Shown in pieces: positions 56,298 through 64,000 of a stretch of DNA of 64,000 nucleotides. The notes below the pieces were generated by a model. That model did no database searches. It saw only the letters and a program-made list of their open reading frames with translations, and had not been told where the DNA came from. The translations under genes were made by a program, and so were the position numbers. Within the stretch, counting starts at the first letter, position 1. Each line of letters starts with the position of its first letter. The stretch spans positions 22,943,806 through 23,007,805 of the forward strand of contig CM041295.1 of NCBI GenBank assembly GCA_023052935.1, written 5' to 3'. The stretch is from Piezodorus guildinii (lineage: Eukaryota > Arthropoda > Insecta > Hemiptera > Pentatomidae).

Positions 56298-58585
56298 GAA
56301 TAGAATAGAATAGAATAGAAAAAAAAATTTATTCTGGGACTAGGTCCCCTAAGAATAACAGGTTTGTACAGTATATGGAAATATACATGTCTGGCCAACA
56401 GACAGAAGGAACATAATCAATAAATAATTACAATTATGGGTTAATATATGTGTGCATATCATAAACGCATATACACACATATATCCAAAAAAATAAATAC
56501 AATGATAAAATTAAAATAAAAACAATTCTTAGAAAGTATTTTGTTGAACGGAATTAAAAATTAATTAATAGATAACAGCATTTAAATATAGACAATGAAC
56601 AAAATTATTCTTCATTCAAAGTGTGATGTCAGAAATATAAATGTTACAGTTTCTGAGCATCTTTTTGGGGTAATAAAAGGTATTGGAAAAGTTGGGATTT
56701 GAATGAGGAGAGGGAAGCAGCATGGCGGATATGAGTAGGTATAGAATTCCAGAAATTAGAGGAGCGGACAAGGAAGGAACGATAAATGTTTTAGTCCTAT
56801 GGATAGGCAAATAGAGGTCGGAATGGCGCGATCTTGTTTCAAGTGAGTGGACTGAGGATTTAAATTGTAGGAGACTGTGGATGTATGGAGGGTGTTGAGA
56901 GTTAATGATTTGGTAAAGGTATGATCCTAGGAAATATTGTCTGCGGATTGGGGGGAGGAGCCACTTTATACTCAACGTAAAAATGGGTCACATGAGACCT
57001 CTTCGGAGTACTGAGGACAAATCTTAAAAATATGTTCATAATTCGTTTAAGCCTGTCCTCAAGTACAGTCGAGAGGCCACCATATACTAAGCAGCAATAG
57101 TCAAAGTGGGGGAAAATAAGTGCGAATACAAGGAGGATACGGATGGATAGTGGAAGAAGATGGCTGGAGCGATGGAATTATTTGAGGGTACTTATTGTTC
57201 TTCGGGAAATTTGGGCAATATGGGGTTTCCAGGAAAGAGTTTGGTATGGGGGTTCCAGGAAAGAGTATGGTAATACCCAGGTTTTTGACAGAGGAAGTGA
57301 AGGTGATTGGGTGTTCATTTAAGGTGAGACTCGGAAATGTGGTATAGGATCTGAGGAGGAATTGGAATCAATTAGAATGGCCTGAGTTTTTGTAGGATTT
57401 AGCATTAGTTTATTCAGGTTTGCCCAGGCACAGATTCCATCAAGGTCTTCCTGAATATTGGCAAATGCTACTAGTGAATTGGAGGGAGAGAAGGATGAAT
57501 AGATCTGGAAATCGTCAGCATATAGGTGGTGGGAACAGTGACGGATAGAGTTGGGAAGGTCATTGATATAACAATTAAAAAGAAGAGGAGAGATGCTTGA
57601 GCCTTGCGCCACACCTGCCGAGAGGGCTCGAAAGGAAGATAGAGGATGATTAGGAATAGTGACAGCTTGAGTTCTGTCAGAAAGAAATGATTAAAACCAC
57701 ATGATAGTGCTGCTTTGAAAAGGATAGAGACTTTAGTTTAGAGAAAAGGATGGAGTGATCCAGGGAGTCAAATGCTTTCGAGAAGTCCAGAAGTATTAGC
57801 ACGGTCAGTTTCGTTTCGTCCATAGCAGTGTGTATGTCGTTGGTGATTTTGAGGAGAGCGGATTGTGTGGAAAAGCCAGGTCGGAAGCCAGATTGGAAAG
57901 GATCAAGAAGTTTAGAATTTTCAAGGAAATTTGACAATTGTTTCTGAACTATTCTTTCTAAAGGTTTGGAAAGGTTCGAGAGGATGGAAATAGGCCGATA
58001 GTCTTTAGGGGATGTAGGGTTGGAACTTTTACTGATAGAATGGACTATTGCTTTTTTCAAATTAGTGGGAAATACGGAATTTAGGAGGGAAAAGTTATAA
58101 ATAAATAGAAGAACTGGTAGGATTTCAGGAAGGCATAATTTTAACAGTTTTACGGGAATAGCATCAAATCCAATGGAGTTGGTATGAGATTTCAGTACAG
58201 CGGAGATAAGGTCAGTTGGTGAAATGTCAGAAAAATAAAAATTATCGGGGTTGAATGATGGAATTGAAGAGAAGTTTGAAAAAGTTGGTGAAGAATTATT
58301 AGAGGAGGTATTTGAAAAGTAAGAATTTAATTCATCGGCTGAGACCTGAAAGGTTAGTGAGGAAGAGGATTTGCAGAGAGAGAGTTTGCGGAGGAGTTGC
58401 CATTTTGACTTGGAATCGGGAGTAGCGGAGAAGGCTGCGTGAAAGTATTTTGTTTTTGCTTGTCTGATTGTCGCCTGAGTCAGATTGCGGAGTGCCCTGT
58501 ACGCTTGATAGTCCTCAGTCAGTGTTGTACGTCTAAAGCGTCTACGGGCTGCCTCACGCTTCTTTTGTAAGTCTTTTATTTCTGG
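56298..58585 (-). mobile_element. LINE (CR1/Jockey group) inserted in the Ty3 RT
   Basis: 2288 bp between copies of 'acata' (56293-56297 and 58586-58590). Removing it restores the Ty3 reading DLRRFLGM|FNFYRRCIP. It is 5'-truncated before the RT: EIKDLQKKREAARRRFRR..., [60 protein letters not shown] (to 57677), then in another frame AQGSSISPLLFNCYINDLPN and HHLYADDFQIYSSF (57319-57612). The tail is (TTCTA)4-5 instead of poly(A). Confidence 0.9.
57677..58585 (-). pseudogene. LINE reverse-transcriptase N-terminal half (open frame)
   Basis: About 300 codons open. The connector (KSKWQLLRKLSLCKSSSS) is followed by fingers and palm up to LSFSKQ. The frame then breaks, and the YADD half lies in 57319-57612. 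A nominal Met upstream at 58687 belongs to Ty3 sequence, so the first 34 or so codons of that ORF are not LINE. Confidence 0.85.
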
Positions 58586-58590
58586 ACATA

Positions 58591-59128
58591 CCCAGAAAAC
58601 GCCGCAGGTCCTTGATAGTAACATGCCTAGGATAGAAACTATGGCCTCCACCTTCGCTGACTGGGCGCTGATGCCGGAGGAGTTCACCCTATGTCCTAGA
58701 AACTCGACCTCCTGACGAGCGAAGACACACTTACTTCGTCAGGTTCAACGGAGGCCGTGATCCTGCAGCCGCCGTAGCACTTCCTCTATATGTCCCTTGT
58801 GCTCCTCCTCATCTCATGACCCGATGATAATGTCGTCCAGGAACCACCAGGCAAAGTCCAATCCTCGAAGCACACGGTCTAGGAACCGTTGGAAGGTTTG
58901 CTATGCATTCCTGTGACCAAAGCACATACGAGGAACTCGAAGAGGCCGAAAAGTGTGATGACGGTGGTCTTCGGAATATCCTCTTCTGCCACCTGAATTT
59001 GCTAATATGCACGGTTAAGGTCCAAGGTGGTAAGATCTTCTTACCGTGCATATTAACGTTGAAATCCGCCAAGTTGGGCACAGCATATCTGTCAGGAACC
59101 GTCTTGGCGTTGAGCTGCCTATAGTCCA
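58591..59128 (-). pseudogene. Ty3/gypsy reverse transcriptase, 5' part, frameshifted
   Basis: MDYRQLNAKTVPDRYAVPNL and ADFNVNMHGKK at 59129-59035, then degraded LDLNRAYHQI-like sequence. WWFLDDIIIG (catalytic DD) at about 58808-58838. FARQEVEFLGHRVNSSGISA and VEAIVSI at about 58640-58720. HVTIKDLRRFLGM at 58625-58588, where the LINE interrupts. Confidence 0.85.
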
Positions 59129-59800
59129 TTTGCGCTTTTAGAGCGGCTACGTCGGCAGTTAGACGCTCGATGGCAGCTCCTATATCTCCTCCATCTCTTC
59201 CTGAAGGCCCCGGATTTGGCTACGGCTGATAAGCCATAATCGGATTACCTGGGGGTTGCTGAATCTCAGCTATTTTGTCATGCGGGCCAACTTGGTCAGA
59301 TCAGTATGATCGGTAGCGGCCAAAGCCGCCTGCATTCCCTCGGGTAACCCCCGAAGCCATAGAGTACAAAGCATATACTCCGGGACCTTCTCTCCTGCCA
59401 GCTGCTGCATCCCTCGCAGAAAATGGGAAGGCCTCTGATTGCCCAATTTCTGCACTTCCAGCAGCTTTTTCATCTTCAAGCTATCTGACTGCTCGAAGCT
59501 GGAAAGTAGCCTCCCTTTTAACCTTTCATAGGGCTCATTTAAGGTCGGATTACGAGCCAGATCTGCGACTTGCCTAAGTGTCTGAAAATCAAGCTGGGCG
59601 ATAATCAGCTAAAATTTGCTCTTGCTATGACTTATCTTACATGAGCTGAATACCGCTTCAGCTTGAATGAACCACAGATCTGGCTCCTCCCTATAAAAAG
59701 TTGGTAATCTTGCTAGGGCATTGGGGGCCGATACTGATTCCACCTCCACTTTTTTTTTCCTCCACGTCTAGCGTCAATAAATCATGGACAAAAGGCATGC
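59129..59800 (-). pseudogene. Ty3/gypsy Gag fused to RT by deletion
   Basis: EPDLWFIQAEAVFSSCKISH (about 59690-59620), LDFQTLRQVADLARNP, LKGRLLSSFEQSDSLKMKKL, GNQRPSHFLRGMQQLAGEKV, CTLWLRGLPEGMQAALAATD (59479-59270). The Gag tail ERLTADVAALKAQ then runs into MDYRQLN of RT at about 59128, so zinc knuckle, protease and the RT start are missing. Confidence 0.8.
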
Positions 59801-59876
59801 TGGTAATAGTTGATTTCAAAAATAAAGAACGAGAAAAATATTTTTTTAAACTCACCGTCGGGTGTCACCGCTTTAA

Positions 59877-60292
59877 TGGAGGTGAGGGCAAAATAACGAA
59901 CAGCATGGTACAACTGTGAAAAAAACACTCTTTAATTGTTCTGGAAGTAAAGATAGTTAAACAAATAAAACGATGATGGTCAAATAAACAAAATGATGAA
60001 CAACAAAATAAAAGAGAGACAACATGAGGAGCGCACAATAATAACAGAGAGAATCACGACAACAGCTGGTGAGAGGTTACAATGGATTTGCCACTGTAAA
60101 ATAAAATAACCTTTCTACAATAATAAAATACAGAAAATAAAATAAGAAATAAAAATGAGCTTCAATTAAATATAAAGAGAACAAAAATGTAAACATGTTT
60201 GAGGCAGTGACAAATCCATTTCACATAACCTCTTGTTCCCACCAGCTGTGTGTCCATAACCTCACTCCATCGCACACACCAGGCCCGTCACA
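59877..60292 (-). repeat. Ty3/gypsy LTR (shared, internal)
   Basis: 416 bp, about 95% or more like 54020-54437 by eye. On its gag side the minus strand continues TTAAAGCGGTGACACCCGAC, a possible primer-binding region (compare GGTGACCCCGACGTG of related elements). Not a perfect TGG start. Confidence 0.9.
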
Positions 60293-60685
60293 TCACTCCT
60301 CCCCCCCCCCCATGACATCGGCACAGAAACGAAATTTTGGCTTTACCGCACGACTAGACCGGGTGCGATAAAGCGGTGGTGCGGCCTGCTGTTCTGCGTC
60401 GAGGTCATCAGAAGGTCCGGAGTCCGCCGATGTGGGCGAAGGAGTCTGATGATCGCTGTTGCCGCCGTCCGCAAAAGAGGGCAATGAAGTAGGCCGATCT
60501 CTGATGCCGCCGTCCACTGCCGGTCCCGGGAGAAGATGTGCTACCTTCAGGCGATCCATGGAGACGGTCTTCGGTCCTGTCGGTAGCAGCAGCTTGAAGG
60601 TCTTCTCCTCCCTTTAAGAGAACCTGATAAGGGCCGGTGTAAGGCGGTGTCAGCGGGCGTCGGACGGTGTCATCCCTAAGGAAAA
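60293..60685 (-). pseudogene. second copy of the Ty3/gypsy pol C-terminal end
   Basis: 60559-60293 repeats 54659-54438 with few changes: RLKVAHLLPGPAVDGGIRDR, PLYRTRSSRAVKPKFRFCAD. Upstream it reaches the 'catccctaaggaaaac' point also found at about 54812-54828, where it is cut and joined to 32 bp of LTR. Confidence 0.88.
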
Positions 60686-60717
60686 CTCACTCCATCGCAC
60701 ACACTAGGCCCGTCACA
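60686..60717 (-). repeat. LTR fragment, first 32 bp
   Basis: 'ctcactccatcgcacacact' plus 'aggcccgtcaca', identical to the outer end of both full LTRs. Marks the start of a third, deleted LTR. Confidence 0.88.
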
Positions 60718-61282
60718 ACTTATATTACTAATAGAACGAAAGGTACGTCAGTAACTGATATTACTAAAGACTTATCGCTGTTAAAGAAATTAAGAGCACA
60801 TTATGGGAAATTATTTCATATTAGGACCGCTTCGAAGTGCAGATGAATGAGATTGAACAAGCTGAAAATTATCGGATGGAAGAAGTTTGCTAAGGAAGAC
60901 CTCACTATTATACTAAAGAAGAGACCTTGAACGAGATCCGTGTTGTCTCAATTCCGGACTGCATCTTAGGTAGTAATTGTTAGTAGTAAAAGACTGTGTG
61001 ATAAAGTGGTGACGCCACCTTAAAATTCAAGGAATCATATTAAGTTAATGATTATAAACGCGGACGCTGTTTGTTTAAGCTGTGGACTCTAGCTTTTACT
61101 ATGTTACAGGATCATAAGCTTTGGTCTTACTTCGACGGTGATTGTACTGAGCAGTAGCAAGAGGAAGCCTAGTGCAGCAACAGTCACCAATGATAAACAG
61201 TGTTCACAAAAAGAACCTGAGATAGTTTACCATGGCCAACTTTCCTTCTTGATATACAAAATGGACAGTCTGGCGTTTACTC
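60718..61282 (+). other. unassigned segment with weak coding look
   Basis: Balanced base composition compared with its surroundings. A frame from 61138 reads SSSKRKPSAATVTNDKQC and then runs into the Jockey-like copy. No family recognised. Could be the 5' part of a retroelement, a host exon, or chance. Confidence 0.3.
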
Positions 61283-61825
61283 TTATTACTCGCCGCTTTA
61301 GGCTACTTCAACACTTACTAGACAAACGATCAAACCTTCCTCTTAACTACAAAAGGCTCATCTACATGACTATTATAAGACCAATCTGAACTTACGGAGT
61401 AGAGCTTTGGGGCTCTACTAAACCATCAAATTCTTCCCGCATCCAATCCTTACAATCCAAAATCCTTCGTAAAATCCTCAACGCTCCTCACTTTGTCACG
61501 AATAAACTTATCCATAAAGACCTTAATGTTCCCTATGTTACTGATTTGGCCCAGACCAGGTATCAATGCTTTCATGACAAACTCCATTCTCACTCTAACC
61601 CACTAGTTTCAATCCTTTCTTCCTCTTCAATTCCGGATAATCCTCCGAGACGTCTGAAAAGGAAATGGCCCCGGGACCTTCTAGTTTAAAATATTTTTAG
61701 AGTGCTGCCACTGGGTAGTGTCTCTACATGTTTTTCATGACAGTTTTGTATATTACCATCACATTTATTAGATGTATTTTTATTTAATATAGTTGTAAAT
61801 ATCAATAAATATGCTTAAAAAAAAA
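61283..61825 (+). mobile_element. Jockey-like LINE copy D, 3' end only
   Basis: [32 protein letters not shown], then after a stop [55 protein letters not shown]. Ends with 'caataaatatgcttaaaaaa' at about 61800-61829. Clear sibling of 31090-31617. Confidence 0.85.
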
Positions 61826-61829
61826 AATA

Positions 61830-64000
61830 AAGAAAACTCTTGCCAGAAAGATCGCGATATTGACTTAAAATAAAACATCAATGACGGTTAACATAAAACA
61901 CGGTTTGCGGTTTCAAAACGACAGGCAGCAAAGAAAAAGAGAGGCAGCAAAGAGTGCTGAGAGCAGTAGCTCGTCGGTGTCAATTAGTACTTTGACACAC
62001 CTATGTTCACTAGACCAATCGGGTAGAGTAAGATTAATGATGTCATCATCGAGGTGCTTTGAGAGTTCCTATAACCTAATAGTTAACTAGATCATTGATT
62101 TGTGATGCAGGTTGTTCCTACGTATGAGAATGAAGGGTGCATGACCTGGAGACGTCATTTAACTAGCTTGCCTAGAATACTGGATCATTAAAAACATCTT
62201 TTCTATCAGAAAACAGATGCCAGTAAGTGCCTTGTACAGTCGTCCAGATAAAATACCCAATTGCAGACGATCGCGACAAATTAAAATATTTAAACTGCGA
62301 CATATGTCGACGATACTGCTGTCGTCACGAAGAACAAAGACCCTATGCAGGCCCTATGATATTACAATGCCTCTTAGAAAACGTATAAATCTGGTGTAAG
62401 AAATGTAAATTAAAAATTAACCATGACGTTGCAAAATATTACATTTACCCTTAGACAAGAAATCAGCCCTCCAATTTAGATAGACGATCACTCCGTACCA
62501 CAATCAAATACAGTAATGTACTGGGGACTAAACTTTCGACTAAGACTAATATATTCGATACTACATAGACGTTATAAATTATCCATCGGACAGAAACTAA
62601 ACTTAGATACATATTTATTAAAATCTATATGTACTTACACTTGCAAAATTTAAGGACCCGCTAAAAAGACAAACATTAAAAAAATACAAACATTTCAATC
62701 ACAATTTTTAATAGCAATGTACTCATCATAATATGTTTCCAACGATAAACTTTACTGACTTACGAATTCCAACGACCACAAACCACAATCGAATGAGTTA
62801 CCAACTATTTCACGGCTAACTGCAAGGATATATTAACAAACTTATTCATAATATAAGCCTTATCAATGCGATGGGAATTGTAAAATTAGAAGAATAAAAT
62901 TAAGGTCTTAAAAGAATTTCTAACAAGCGGTAAAATTTGAAGATTCTTAGTAGGAAATTAAATTCTTACCTAAATTTAAAACTTAAATTTAAGTTAATTA
63001 AAATCAATTTTATCAAAGGTATTATGAATGCTGAAGCATTTGTAAATCTTTTATAATTAAATATCAATAAATAAATATTAAAAAAAAAAAACTTTTTATT
63101 CATCCTAACATGCTTTATGAGGTAATTAAGACGATTGGGTACAAAAAAAATATTAGCCAAATTTTATAAAAGTTAATCTATATAACAACGAACTGTATAA
63201 AAATGAAAGTTATAAATAAAGTTTGAAATCAATTTTAATTATCAATAGACTATTAATGTAATTTAGTAGTTAAAACAGTAGCTAATCGAAAGAAAATATG
63301 TTTCTCTAAAATATGCTTCTTTTTTTTTTTTTTCTTTTTTTTTCTAGCCTGAAAAATAAATAATGAAGAGCACAGCGAAACAATGAAAATGAGGTGTACA
63401 AATATGTCTGTTATTAACTGTATTTATAAGTTTAAGCTATTCCTGTAAAAATGAATATTATTCTAAAATCAAATGTGTACTCTAAGACGTTTCGCTATAA
63501 CGAATTATCCCCGCAAATATATTTTAAAAAATGACGAAGCTGAAAAAAACAAAACAAATCAAACAAATGACGATAATGTGCACTGTCAGACGATATTTCA
63601 TAGATATGGAATGATTCATTGGTTTCTCTAAATCAAGTTTGTCTTTTGTAAAAAAGATAGTTCGGTATTTTCTAAAAAAAGAGAAATAAAAGTTTTACGA
63701 AAGTAAAAAACTACTCGGTTATAGTGAATTTAAGAAAACAGTGGTTAAAGTTGCAATGTTCCGAATTTTCAAAACTGATTTTTTCTAACGAATGAAGTTA
63801 TATGTTTTTATTCAACTAGACTTCAAATCTATAGCATGTGTTTTAAACGTTCATTCGCTGGTTTCTTCAAGTTTTATTCTATCGAATTAAATTTATTATT
63901 AAAAAAGAAAAAGAAGATACAGAAAAAAACAATCAGTCATTCTTCTTTAGAGAGTCCTTTTTACAGGTTGGTAATGCACTTAACTGCTAATAGTTGAAAT
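61830..64000. other. no gene recognised
   Basis: 61880-62160 has higher GC, short direct repeats ('aggcagcaaagaaaaagag' / 'aggcagcaaagagtgctga') and no good ORF. It could be regulatory or an untranslated exon, but nothing proves it. 62400-64000 is AT-rich and featureless apart from T-runs near 63320. Confidence 0.4.

Larger units (their letters stand above)
54020..60717 (-). mobile_element. composite Ty3/gypsy element with shared LTR, split by a LINE
   Basis: Reading the minus strand (right to left): 32 bp of LTR start (60717-60686), end of pol (60685-60293), full LTR (60292-59877), gag and pol (59876-54438, with a LINE at 58585-56298), full LTR (54437-54020). So one whole element is preceded by the deleted rest of another that shares its LTR. 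Coding is GC-rich compared with the surroundings. Domains order: Gag, RT, RNase H, integrase, the Ty3/gypsy order. No 5-bp host duplication found. Confidence 0.85.

Noticed and set aside
54851..56308. Plus-strand ORFs up to 138 codons opposite the Ty3 pol
   Set aside because: Antisense shadows; the minus strand has clear RNase H and integrase motifs.

Overview
This is animal nuclear DNA: AT-rich, with small GT-AG exons in long introns and many non-LTR retrotransposons, mariner elements and microsatellites. The one host gene I recognise is AP-2 complex subunit alpha (alpha-adaptin) on the minus strand. Its protein reads like insect alpha-adaptin. With the Jockey-, LOA- and I-like LINEs and the mariners, this suggests an arthropod, most probably an insect; I cannot name the species.

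Layout. The AP-2 alpha gene fills positions 1446-44365. Eighteen coding exons could be placed to the base. They join in frame into 916 codons, from the start Met to the middle of the appendage (ear) platform. The last exon (about 25-30 residues in relatives) was not found and probably lies beyond the left edge. Introns are either tiny (76-101 bp) or large (0.4-12.5 kb). The large ones hold an I-like LINE (about 3.6-7.7 kb), a mariner (10576-11772), a full-length LOA-like LINE with an 11-bp target duplication (11796-17336), a deleted mariner with about 100-bp inverted repeats (17387-18161), a decayed LINE (19.1-21.2 kb), a TTAA-flanked MITE (22353-22940), Jockey-like LINE copies, a mariner split by a Jockey-like LINE (27541-31648), a Tc1-like relic and several LINE fragments.

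Upstream of the gene (44.4-64 kb) no host coding exon was recognised. This part holds a third Jockey-like copy (about 45.0-47.3 kb), an RTE-like LINE relic (47.6-49.3 kb), a near-perfect palindrome with 71-bp arms (51956-52103), a composite minus-strand Ty3/gypsy element (54020-60717) with one complete and one partial set of LTR-bounded sequences, and a fourth Jockey-like 3' end (61283-61825). A 2.3-kb LINE is inserted in the Ty3 reverse transcriptase and is flanked by a 5-bp duplication.

No transposable-element ORF is intact. Biological function in the window rests with AP-2 alpha, the large subunit of the endocytic clathrin adaptor. The rest records repeated and nested transposition. I saw no CRISPR array, rRNA, tRNA or bacterial operon. 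The most unusual signals are the palindrome and a recurrent 'hairpin + GAAAC + A-rich' motif at three sites, which may be a hammerhead-like or Penelope-like terminal signature; this is unproven.
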